A stretch of 7,088 nt of DNA from an uncultured Collinsella sp. (GTDB lineage Bacteria; Actinomycetota; Coriobacteriia; Coriobacteriales; Coriobacteriaceae). The first letter of the stretch is position 1; each line of letters begins with the position of its first letter. The translations under genes and the position numbers were made by a program. The DNA lies in contig CABRFW010000082.1 in assembly GCA_902470265.1 (NCBI GenBank), positions 1 to 7,088 of the forward strand, written 5' to 3'. A model generated the notes under the pieces. It saw only the letters and a program-made list of their open reading frames with translations, did no database searches and had not been told where the DNA came from. Of this stretch, positions 1 through 6,257 are shown piece by piece.

Positions 1-27
1 CACCGCAACATCGCTCGTAACATGTAG
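1..27 (+). CDS. C-terminal end of an upstream gene (partial, unidentified)
   Basis: Reading from base 1, eight sense codons (H-R-N-I-A-R-N-M) are followed by a TAG stop at 25-27. The stop falls exactly where a strong hairpin begins, a common arrangement for the end of a gene. A second frame is also open here but runs into glgA, so this frame is the more sensible one. Eight residues are too few to identify a product. Because glgA follows in the same direction, a glycogen gene such as an ADP-glucose pyrophosphorylase subunit is possible, but that is a guess from context only. Confidence 0.4.
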   Translation, partial: HRNIARNM

Positions 28-61
28 AATAGCCGCCCGGTTAGCGCCAGGCGGCTATTCT
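26..61 (+). terminator. 12-bp hairpin between the upstream gene and glgA (terminator or leader hairpin)
   Basis: Bases 26-37 (AGAATAGCCGCC) pair perfectly with 50-61, leaving a 12-base loop at 38-49. The stem is GC-rich near the loop and AT-rich at its base. The sequence after the stem (CGAATTGCAA) is not a run of T, so as an intrinsic terminator it would be inefficient. The upstream TAG stop overlaps the foot of the stem. Only 13 bases separate the stem from the glgA ribosome-binding site. It could end the upstream transcript, or reduce read-through into glgA or protect the glgA mRNA end. Confidence 0.5.
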
Positions 62-74
62 CGAATTGCAACAT

Positions 75-87
75 GGGAGACAATATG
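75..87 (+). promoter_or_regulatory. glgA ribosome-binding site and start choice
   Basis: GGGAGA at 75-80 lies four bases before the ATG at 85, a suitable Shine-Dalgarno sequence. An in-frame ATG at 73 would make the protein four residues longer, but it has no purine-rich site upstream because the hairpin stem lies there, and it would sit just before the Shine-Dalgarno itself. The start at 85 also puts the conserved KTGGLGDV motif near residue 22, close to its usual place in GlgA. Confidence 0.75.
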
Positions 88-2352
88 GCTGATTCCAGCA
101 AAAAGATGCAGATCGTGTTTGCCTCGGCCGAGTGCGCACCGTTTGTAAAGACCGGTGGCCTGGGCGACGTGGCGGGCTCGCTGCCCGCGGCGCTTGTACG
201 CGCCGGCGCCGAAGTCATCGTGATGGTGCCCAAGTACGCCACCATCAAGGACGAGTACAAGGCGCAGATGGAGCACTTCTCCGACTTTTACGTGAGCCTG
301 GGCTGGCGCAATGAGTACTGCGGACTCGAGAAGCTCGAGCACGACGGCGTCACCTATATGTTCATCGACAACGAGCGCTACTTTGCGCGCGACTATCCGT
401 ACGGCTTCTTTGACGACGGTGAGCGCTTTGCGTTCTTCTCCAAGGCCATTACCGAAAGCCTGCAGCACCTGCCGGCCGGTTTTGAGTGCGACATCCTGCA
501 CTGTAACGACTGGCAGACGGCACTGGCACCCGTGTTCTTGCGCGAGTTCTACCAGGGCCTGCCGCTGTATGACCGCGTCAAGACCGTGTTCTCGATTCAC
601 AACGTGGCGTTCCAGGGCCAGTTTAGCGACACCGTGATGGAGGACATCCTGGGTGTGGCGCACATTCCGGCGGCCGCCTCGCAGCTGCGTTGCGACGCCT
701 GTAGCATCAACTACATGCTGGGCGCCCTGCGCTATGCCGACGCCATCACCACGGTGAGCCCTACCTATGCCGACGAGATCCAGACGCCCGAATTTGGCGA
801 GGGCCTGGACGGCGTGCTGCGGGAGCGCTCCTACGCGCTGCAGGGCATTTTGAATGGCATCGACGTCGCGGGCTTTGATCCGGCGACCGACAAGCGCATT
901 ACCGCCAACTACACGGTCGAAGACCGTTCCGGCAAGGCCGTGTGCAAGGCCAAGCTGCAGGAAGAGCTGGGGCTCGAGGTGCGTGACGACCGTCCGCTTA
1001 TGGTCATGGTCACGCGCTTGACGCGCCAGAAGGGCATGGACCTGGTCATGTACGCGCTCGACCGCATCCTGTCCGGCGGCGTGCAGGTGGCGGTGCTGGG
1101 CACCGGCGACCGCGACTACGAGGACGGCCTGCGCTACTTCCAGGACAAGTACCCCGGCACCATGGCCGCGCGCATCGAGTTCGATCCGGCGCTGTCGCAG
1201 CGCATGTACGCTGCCGCCGACATGTTCCTGATGCCTTCGAAGTTTGAGCCCTGTGGCCTGTCGCAGATCATCGCCATGCGCTACGGTACCCTGCCCATCG
1301 TGCGCGAGACCGGTGGTCTGAAGGACACTGTGATCCCGTACAACGAGTTTACCGGCGAGGGCACGGGCTTCTCGTTTAGCAACTTTAACGGCGACGAGAT
1401 GGGCGATGCGGTGTTCCGCGCGGCGCGTCTGTTCTGGGACAACCGCGATGCCTGGAACCAGCTGGTCACGCAGGCCATGAGCCAGGACTTTAGCTGGACG
1501 CGCTCGGCAGACAAGTATCTGGACCTGTATTTCTTTATGCATCCGGAGATTGAGAGACCGGCGGCTGTTGTCGACGAGCCTGAGGCTGTTGCTGAGCCGG
1601 CGTCCGCTGAGGAGCCCAAGGCCGAGGAGAAGCCGGTTGAGGCTGAGACCGCAAAGGCTGAGCCTGAGGTGAAGGCTGAAGTTGCTCCTGAGGCAGAGGC
1701 CGAGGTCAAGCCTGCTGCAAAGCCCGCAGCTAAGAAGGCCGCGGCCCGCAAGACGACCGCCAAGAAGGTTACGACGACCAAGGCGGCGGCAACAAAGACC
1801 AACGCTGCCAAGACAACGACCACGTGCAAGCGCACGACCGCCGCTGCCAAGAAGGCCGCCGAAGCCGAGGCTGCTCCCGAGGTAAAGGCCGATGTCGCCG
1901 AGGCCAAGCCGGCCGCCAGTGCTCCGGCAAAGACCGCTGCCAAGAAGACAACGGCAACGAAGTCGACGACTACGACCAAGGCCGCTGCGGCCAAGGCTAC
2001 CCCGAAGAGTGCCGCAAAGCCCGCCGTCAAGGTCGAGGAGGCGGGCGCCGAGCCCAAGGCCGAGGCAACTGCCGAGGCAAAGCCGGCCGCCAAGACCACC
2101 GCGCGTAAGCGCGCAACGACGACGGCCAAGAAGACCACGACCAAAGCTGCTGCCCCCAAGGCAGAGGCCAAGGCCGAGGTAAAGGCCAAGCCGGCGCCGA
2201 AGGCCGCTAAGGTCAAGGCCGCACCGAAGGCTACGGCCAAGCCCGAGCCCGCCAAGGAGACTCCGGTCTCCCCCGCCGCTCCGGCAGAGAAAAAGGCCCC
2301 GTCCAAGAAGACGTCCGTCCGCAAGGCCACGGCCACCCGCAAGCGCCGCTAG
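85..2352 (+). CDS. glgA: Glycogen synthase (GT5) with a histone H1-like C-terminal extension
   Basis: This 755-residue protein transfers glucose from ADP-glucose to the non-reducing end of an alpha-1,4-glucan, the elongation step of glycogen synthesis in the cytoplasm. The catalytic part, residues 1 to about 490, matches GlgA/GT5 throughout. It has the KTGGLGDV glucosyl-donor motif with K22, HCNDWQTAL at 139-147, HNVAFQG from 172, R311 and K316 in TRLTRQKG, and E388 in the PSKFEPCGL motif followed by the TGGLKDT segment. R311, K316 and E388 are each shifted by 11 from the residues I recall as catalytic in E. coli GlgA (477 residues), so the enzyme should be active. Residues 492-755 are an added low-complexity tail, described separately. 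The tail stays in frame with no Met codon, so a separate gene or frameshift is unlikely. The next gene also acts on alpha-glucans. Function is very secure for the catalytic domain and unknown for the tail. Confidence 0.96.
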   Translation: MADSSKKMQIVFASAECAPFVKTGGLGDVAGSLPAALVRAGAEVIVMVPKYATIKDEYKAQMEHFSDFYVSLGWRNEYCGLEKLEHDGVTYMFIDNERYFARDYPYGFFDDGERFAFFSKAITESLQHLPAGFECDILHCNDWQTALAPVFLREFYQGLPLYDRVKTVFSIHNVAFQGQFSDTVMEDILGVAHIPAAASQLRCDACSINYMLGALRYADAITTVSPTYADEIQTPEFGEGLDGVLRERSYALQGILNGIDVAGFDPATDKRITANYTVEDRSGKAVCKAKLQEELGLEVRDDRPLMVMVTRLTRQKGMDLVMYALDRILSGGVQVAVLGTGDRDYEDGLRYFQDKYPGTMAARIEFDPALSQRMYAAADMFLMPSKFEPCGLSQIIAMRYGTLPIVRETGGLKDTVIPYNEFTGEGTGFSFSNFNGDEMGDAVFRAARLFWDNRDAWNQLVTQAMSQDFSWTRSADKYLDLYFFMHPEIERPAAVVDEPEAVAEPASAEEPKAEEKPVEAETAKAEPEVKAEVAPEAEAEVKPAAKPAAKKAAARKTTAKKVTTTKAAATKTNAAKTTTTCKRTTAAAKKAAEAEAAPEVKADVAEAKPAASAPAKTAAKKTTATKSTTTTKAAAAKATPKSAAKPAVKVEEAGAEPKAEATAEAKPAAKTTARKRATTTAKKTTTKAAAPKAEAKAEVKAKPAPKAAKVKAAPKATAKPEPAKETPVSPAAPAEKKAPSKKTSVRKATATRKRR
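1558..2349 (+). other. Low-complexity Ala/Lys/Thr/Pro/Glu tail of GlgA (histone H1/AlgP-like)
   Basis: This segment encodes residues 492-755 of GlgA. In 264 residues I find no Leu, Ile, Phe, Tyr, Trp, Met, His or Gln, one Cys (C581), one Gly and one Asn. By hand count there are about 59 Lys/Arg and 31 Asp/Glu. Charge comes in blocks: acidic 497-540, purely basic 542-590, acidic 593-606, basic 608-649, acidic 651-664, then strongly basic 666-755 ending in RKRR. Units such as KPAA, AAKK, TTKAA and KAEA recur without a fixed period. Such composition is typical of histone H1-like and AlgP-like bacterial tails that are disordered and bind nucleic acid or other polyanions. What it does on glycogen synthase is not evident. 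The DNA is correspondingly rich in AAG and GCC codons. Confidence 0.9.
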
Positions 2353-2388
2353 CCCAAAGACGATTCAAAACCTAATCAAACCCCATGC

Positions 2389-2419
2389 AAGGGGCGCTCC
2401 AACCGGGCGCCCCTTCTCT
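2389..2419 (+). terminator. Intrinsic terminator after glgA
   Basis: AAGGGGCGC at 2389-2397 pairs with GCGCCCCTT at 2407-2415. A G-U and a C-G pair can extend the stem inwards to leave a CAACC loop. The stem is followed by a pyrimidine-rich stretch (CTCT). It lies 36 bases after the glgA stop, so the glgA transcript probably ends here and the next gene has its own promoter. Confidence 0.75.
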
Positions 2420-2452
2420 GTAGGTAGTTGGTAAAACGATTTTCTAGGACAA

Positions 2453-2473
2453 CCGTTCGCCGATGGTAAACGG
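2453..2473. promoter_or_regulatory. Imperfect dyad upstream of the GH13-GH77 gene
   Basis: CCGTT at 2453-2457 is the inverse complement of AACGG at 2469-2473. CC at 2460-2461 also pairs with GG at 2465-2466 around a GAT centre. Seven of nine positions per half match. Its place upstream of the candidate promoter suits a regulator-binding site, but no regulator can be named and chance is possible. Confidence 0.3.
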
Positions 2474-2474
2474 A

Positions 2475-2501
2475 TGTTGTTTATACAGCCTGTGTACAAC
2501 A
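2475..2501. promoter_or_regulatory. Operator-like dyad overlapping the candidate promoter
   Basis: TGTTGT at 2475-2480 is the exact inverse complement of ACAACA at 2496-2501. Two further inner positions match around a centre at 2488, giving 8 of 13 positions. It covers the candidate -35 box and spacer of the following gene, where a repressor would block transcription. Maltose and maltodextrin genes are often controlled by LacI-type repressors, but this dyad does not clearly match a consensus I know. Confidence 0.35.
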
Positions 2502-2509
2502 GATATACT
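2480..2509 (+). promoter_or_regulatory. Candidate sigma-70-type promoter for the GH13-GH77 gene
   Basis: TATACT at 2504-2509 matches five of six bases of the -10 consensus. TTTATA at 2480-2485 matches four of six of the -35 consensus, with an 18-base spacer. Transcription would start near 2516, giving a leader of about 55 bases. The leader holds a 7-bp hairpin (2530-2536 with 2541-2547). The only Shine-Dalgarno-like sequence is a weak GGA at 2561-2563, seven bases before the ATG. Confidence 0.45.
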
Positions 2510-2570
2510 TACATCCTGTGCGTAAAGCCCATGGCCAGCAGGCCGTGATTCTATTGAACTGGACCGTACT

Positions 2571-5500
2571 ATGAGATTGATACACAACAGCCGTCTGCCG
2601 CAGTTTCGCACTCCGTTTGGCGCTGTGACCACAGGAACAACCCTTTCGCTCTCCGTGATTCTGGAGGACGCCGATCCCGCGCAGGCAACGCTTACGCTGC
2701 GCACCTGGGTCGATGAGATCGGTGAATCTCGATATCCCATGACGCACGAGGGCGACGGCATATTTACCGCAGAGCTTGAGTGCACCGAGCCCTGTCTTAT
2801 TTGGTACAGCTTTATCTGCAATATTGAGGGCCAGCCCGAGGTTCGTCTGGGCGCACCACAGGGCCGCACCGGCGGCGAAGGCGTAACCTACGACTACGCT
2901 GAGGTGCCGTCATTCCAGGTCACCGTCTACAAACACCGTGAGAACCGTCCCACCTGGTACGAGCGCGGTATGGTCTACCAGATCTTCCCCGATCGCTATG
3001 CCCGCGACGAGCACTGGCGCGAGCGCACGCTGGCCGAGGTCGAAAAACCGCGTAAGGGCATTCAGCGCCGCATGGTCGAGGACTGGAACGAGCCGCCTGT
3101 GTACGAGCGCGCCGAAGACGGATCCATCAAGACCTGGGACTTTTACGGCGGCTCGCTCAAGGGCATCCAGAATGACCTGCCCCGCATCGCCGAGCTGGGC
3201 TTTACGGCCATCTACCTCAACCCCATTTTTGAAGCCGCGAGTAACCACCGCTACGACACCGCCGATTACACCAAGATCGATCCGATTCTGGGCACCGAGC
3301 AGGACTTTACCGAGCTGTGCGAGGCGGCCGAGAAGCTAGGCATTTCCATCATTCTGGACGGTGTGTTCAACCACACGGGCGACGATTCGATCTACTTCAA
3401 CCGCTACGGCAACTACCCCGGCGTGGGCGCGTGGCAGAGCGAGGATTCGCCGTGGCGTGATGCGTTTTATTTCCACGAGGACGGCTCGTACGACTGCTGG
3501 TGGGGCGTGGGCAATATGCCCGCCATCAATGAGAGCTCCGAACTGGTACGCGAGCGGCTCCTGGGCAAGGATGGCGTGATCCGAAAATGGCTACGTGCCG
3601 GCGCTCATGGCTGGCGCCTAGACGTGGCCGACGAGCTTTCGGACGATTTCCTGACCGAGATCAAGAAGGCCGTGCTCGCCGAGAAGCCCGACGCGCTGCT
3701 GCTCGGCGAGGTATGGGAAGACGCCTCCAACAAGATCAGCTACGGCCATCTGCGTCGCTATCTGCAAGGCTCCGAGCTCGACTCGGCCATGGATTACCCC
3801 TTCCGCGACATGGTCATCGGCTTTTTGATGGGCTACAAAAACGCCTACCAGGCAGCCGAGGATATCGAGACCCTACGCGAGAACTATCCGCGTGAGGCCC
3901 TGTCTTGCGCGCTTAATCTGCTTTCGAGCCACGACCGACCGCGCATTATCTCGGTGCTCGGCGGCGGCCCCGACGAGTCGCAGCTGCCCGAGTGCGAGCG
4001 CAGCAAATGGCGTCTGGACGAGAACGCGATGGGCCTGGCCAAGAGCCGTTTTTGGCTCGCGACGCTCATGCAGATGACGTTCCCGGGCGTTCCCTCAATC
4101 TATTACGGTGACGAATACGGCTTGGAGGGACTCACCGATCCGGGCAATCGCCGCACCATGCCGACCAAGGAAGACCTGCACGACTTCGATACGTTCGCGA
4201 TCGTCAAGAACGCATCTGCTGTGCGCCGCGCGCTGCCGTTTATGATCGACGGTGAAATCAAGGCCTTCGCGCTCAATGACGAGGTGCTGGCCTACAACCG
4301 TACGGGCAAGGATGGCGAGTCCGCGACGGTTATCATCAACCGCAGCCTGCGCAATTCACACCGCGTGACGATTCCGGCGCTCGGCGAATGCGCGAGCGAT
4401 GTGATTAGCGGTCACGAGTGCGAGATCCACAACGGCACGGTCACACTCGATCTATATCCGCTGGGCTCGTCGATCATCTATCACCATGCCGAACAGCGCC
4501 TGCAGGAGCCGCTCGATCACGGTGCGGGCGTTGTGTGCCATATCACATCGGTGCCGACCGACGACGACAAGCCCGGTACGATCGGCGCGCCCACGCGTCG
4601 CTTTATCGACCATCTGGCCGCCATGGGCATGCGCTACTGGCAGGTTCTCCCCGTCAACCCCACGGACTTCTTCCGCTCCCCTTACGCCGGTCCTTCGGCC
4701 TTTGCAGGCAATATCGACCTCCTTCCCGAGAGCCACGAGGAGCTGGCAGCCGACTTTGAGACCTGGAAGGCCCGCGGAGGCGAGGATGCCGATCCGCTGT
4801 ACACCGCGTTTAAGCATCGCAATGCCGATTGGCTCGAGAAATACTGCGTCTACATGGCCGTTAAGAAGTACTTTGGGGGCGAGTCGCGCCATGATTGGCC
4901 GACAGATGTCGCGCGCTACAGCGAGCATCTGATCGACGACAAGCGCTTCCACAACGAGGCCGAGCTTCAGGCGTACATGCAGTACCGCTTTGACCTGGCT
5001 TGGTGCGAGCTCATGAACTATGCGCACAAGAAGGGCATCGAGGTTATCGGGGATATTCCTATGTACGTGTCCGACGATTCGGCGGATGCGTGGAGCGAGC
5101 CCGAGAACTTCTGGCTGTCCGATACCGGCAAGGCAATCGAGATTTCCGGCGCGCCGCCCGACATCTTTGCGCCCGAGGGCCAGGTGTGGGGCAACCCGAC
5201 GTTCCGCTGGGATCACATGAAGCAGAACGGCTATAGTTGGTGGATGGATCGTCTGCGCCGCGCGTTCTCGCTCTACGACCGCGTGCGTCTGGATCACTTC
5301 CTGGGATTCCACAGCTATTACAGCATTCCCGCGGGCAAGGCATGCGCCGACGGCCGCTGGCTGGCGGGCCCGGGCAAGGACCTGTTCCAGACCGCCTATG
5401 ACGAACTGGGTCCGCTCAACTTTATCGCCGAGGACCTGGGCTATTTGACGCCCGGTGTTCGCGCCATGGCTTCGACCTGCGGCTTCCCCGGCATGGACGT

Positions 5501-5867
5501 GCTGGAGTTTAGCGATTACGACGTTCGCTGCGGTGTGCATCCCACGCCCGGCAAGATTCTGTACACCTCGACGCACGATACGTCGACGCTGGCCGGTTGG
5601 TGCACCCGTACCTTTGCGGGCGGCGATGAACCGAGCGGTGTTGAGGTGGCGGCCAAGCTGATGAGCGACGCGCTGGCGAGCGACGCTCCCCTGGTGATGA
5701 TGCCGCTGCAGGATATCCTGGGGCTTGGCGACGACGCGCGCATGAACGTTCCGGGCGTTGCCACGGGCAACTGGACCTGGCAGGCTGACGAGGCGGACAT
5801 TGCAGCCGCCGAAAACAAAACCGCACAGCTCTTGCGCAACAACCATAGATTCTGGGGCGAAGCGTGA
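2571..5867 (+). CDS. malQ: Fusion of neopullulanase-type GH13 alpha-glucan hydrolase and GH77 4-alpha-glucanotransferase
   Basis: This 1098-residue cytoplasmic enzyme has no signal peptide or membrane segment. Residues 1 to about 115 look like a beta-sandwich (E-set or CBM34-like) domain, and the GH13 barrel follows from about residue 125. Region I is DGVFNH (263-268), region V is MPAIN (316-320), and the nucleophile D351 lies in GWRLDVADE. The acid/base E380 is in LLGEVWED, and H454-D455 lie in SSHDRPR. The MPxxN motif and the FYGGSLKGI segment resemble neopullulanase/cyclomaltodextrinase (GH13_20). From about residue 650 a GH77 domain follows, with RYWQVLPVNPT, SPYAGPSAFAGN, SGAPPDIFAPEGQVWGNP, nucleophile D908 in VRLDHFLGF, acid/base E954 in IAEDLG, and D1003 in STHDTS. 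Both active sites appear intact. The first half should hydrolyse maltodextrins or branched glucans, and the second should transfer maltosyl or longer units between chains. Databases name similar fusions bifunctional glycogen debranching protein/4-alpha-glucanotransferase. The exact substrate of the GH13 half is inferred. Confidence 0.93.
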   Translation: MRLIHNSRLPQFRTPFGAVTTGTTLSLSVILEDADPAQATLTLRTWVDEIGESRYPMTHEGDGIFTAELECTEPCLIWYSFICNIEGQPEVRLGAPQGRTGGEGVTYDYAEVPSFQVTVYKHRENRPTWYERGMVYQIFPDRYARDEHWRERTLAEVEKPRKGIQRRMVEDWNEPPVYERAEDGSIKTWDFYGGSLKGIQNDLPRIAELGFTAIYLNPIFEAASNHRYDTADYTKIDPILGTEQDFTELCEAAEKLGISIILDGVFNHTGDDSIYFNRYGNYPGVGAWQSEDSPWRDAFYFHEDGSYDCWWGVGNMPAINESSELVRERLLGKDGVIRKWLRAGAHGWRLDVADELSDDFLTEIKKAVLAEKPDALLLGEVWEDASNKISYGHLRRYLQGSELDSAMDYPFRDMVIGFLMGYKNAYQAAEDIETLRENYPREALSCALNLLSSHDRPRIISVLGGGPDESQLPECERSKWRLDENAMGLAKSRFWLATLMQMTFPGVPSIYYGDEYGLEGLTDPGNRRTMPTKEDLHDFDTFAIVKNASAVRRALPFMIDGEIKAFALNDEVLAYNRTGKDGESATVIINRSLRNSHRVTIPALGECASDVISGHECEIHNGTVTLDLYPLGSSIIYHHAEQRLQEPLDHGAGVVCHITSVPTDDDKPGTIGAPTRRFIDHLAAMGMRYWQVLPVNPTDFFRSPYAGPSAFAGNIDLLPESHEELAADFETWKARGGEDADPLYTAFKHRNADWLEKYCVYMAVKKYFGGESRHDWPTDVARYSEHLIDDKRFHNEAELQAYMQYRFDLAWCELMNYAHKKGIEVIGDIPMYVSDDSADAWSEPENFWLSDTGKAIEISGAPPDIFAPEGQVWGNPTFRWDHMKQNGYSWWMDRLRRAFSLYDRVRLDHFLGFHSYYSIPAGKACADGRWLAGPGKDLFQTAYDELGPLNFIAEDLGYLTPGVRAMASTCGFPGMDVLEFSDYDVRCGVHPTPGKILYTSTHDTSTLAGWCTRTFAGGDEPSGVEVAAKLMSDALASDAPLVMMPLQDILGLGDDARMNVPGVATGNWTWQADEADIAAAENKTAQLLRNNHRFWGEA

Positions 5868-5892
5868 TAAAACCCCCGATATAGGGTACAGT
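5864..5892 (+). promoter_or_regulatory. Weak candidate promoter for the zinc-ribbon gene
   Basis: GTGATA at 5864-5869 and TACAGT at 5887-5892 each match four of six consensus bases, with a 17-base spacer. The -35 box would overlap the stop codon of the preceding gene. Transcription from it would pass through the hairpin at 5912-5933, so the signal may be spurious and the gene may instead depend on read-through. Confidence 0.25.
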
Positions 5893-5911
5893 TACAGACG
5901 TTTGAATTTTT

Positions 5912-5937
5912 GCGGGCAGAGTAATCTGCCCGCTTTG
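5912..5937 (+). terminator. GUAA-capped hairpin after the fusion gene
   Basis: GCGGGCAGA at 5912-5920 pairs perfectly with TCTGCCCGC at 5925-5933 around a GTAA tetraloop of the stable GNRA class. TTTG follows. It lies 44 bases after the stop of the fusion gene and 22 bases before the next start. The T-tract is short, so termination may be partial and some read-through into the zinc-ribbon gene is plausible. Confidence 0.55.
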
Positions 5938-5955
5938 TGCTGAAAAGGAAGTATT

Positions 5956-6192
5956 ATGGCGCGCTACGATTACAAGTGCTCGAGCTGCGGCAACGTGTTT
6001 GAGGTTGAGCATCCCATGTCCGAGACTCCCGAGGTCGTGTGCCCCAGCTGCGGTGCCCCGGCGGCCAAGACGTTCTCGGCCAGCGGCATTAAATTTGAGG
6101 GTAGCGGTTTCTACAACACCGACCAGCGAAGCGGCGGCTCCAGCACCAGCGCTACCAGCGGCTGCTGCGCCAACTGCCCGCATAGCCACTAG
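5956..6192 (+). CDS. FmdB family zinc-ribbon protein
   Basis: This 78-residue protein starts with MARYDYKCSSCG, the typical opening of the FmdB/CxxC-CxxC-SSSS regulatory-protein family. C8, C11, C29 and C32 form a four-cysteine zinc site, and the following SCGAPAAKTFSASGIKFEGSGFY segment is the usual family continuation. A clear ribosome-binding site (AAGGAAG, 5945-5951) lies five bases before the ATG. The C-terminus is a Ser/Thr/Gly linker followed by C70, C71, C74, H76 and H78, which could form a second metal site. The family is widespread and its molecular role is not firmly established; FmdB was first described as a putative regulator in an amidase/formamidase operon. The gene sits alone between two hairpins, so context says little about its job. 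Confidence 0.9.
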   Translation: MARYDYKCSSCGNVFEVEHPMSETPEVVCPSCGAPAAKTFSASGIKFEGSGFYNTDQRSGGSSTSATSGCCANCPHSH

Positions 6193-6201
6193 GAACCAAA
6201 C

Positions 6202-6239
6202 AGCCCCGCGACCGACACCGATCGCGGGGCTAATTCTTT
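6202..6239 (+). terminator. Terminator after the zinc-ribbon gene, possibly bidirectional
   Basis: AGCCCCGCGA at 6202-6211 pairs perfectly with TCGCGGGGCT at 6222-6231, with a 10-base loop. AATTCTTT follows on the plus strand. On the minus strand the same stem is followed by GTTTGGTT, so it could also stop transcripts from the converging rsmB gene. It lies nine bases after the stop codon. Confidence 0.8.
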
Positions 6240-6257
6240 GCGCTAAAGGTGGCTCTA

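Noticed and set aside
73..75. Upstream in-frame ATG as the glgA start
   Set aside because: It has no Shine-Dalgarno sequence, and the GGGAGA that serves the ATG at 85 would lie inside the coding region.
55..1542. 495-codon open frame on the minus strand opposite glgA
   Set aside because: It lies antisense to the conserved GT5 domain and reflects third-position GC bias. The translation has no recognisable motif and is full of His, Arg, Val and Ala.
1600..2340. DNA tandem repeat or satellite in the GlgA tail
   Set aside because: Units such as KPAA and AAKK recur irregularly and codons vary. It is biased-composition coding sequence without a fixed repeat period.
1281..2342. 353-codon Ala/Val-rich minus-strand frame that looks membrane-like
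   Set aside because: It is the antisense of the Ala/Lys/Thr tail of GlgA. GCC and AAG or ACG codons read backwards give Gly/Ala, Leu and Val, so the hydrophobic look is an artefact.
2531..2548. Five-codon upstream frame (ATG to TGA) in the leader of the fusion gene
   Set aside because: No ribosome-binding site precedes it and it overlaps a small hairpin. There is nothing to support translation.
4452..5846. 464-codon open frame on the minus strand opposite the GH77 domain
   Set aside because: Same shadow effect: the sense strand carries a complete, conserved enzyme and the antisense translation shows no family features.
5509..6189. 226-codon minus-strand frame crossing the end of the fusion gene and the zinc-ribbon gene
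   Set aside because: It overlaps two well-supported plus-strand genes and the hairpin between them, and its translation has no recognised domain.
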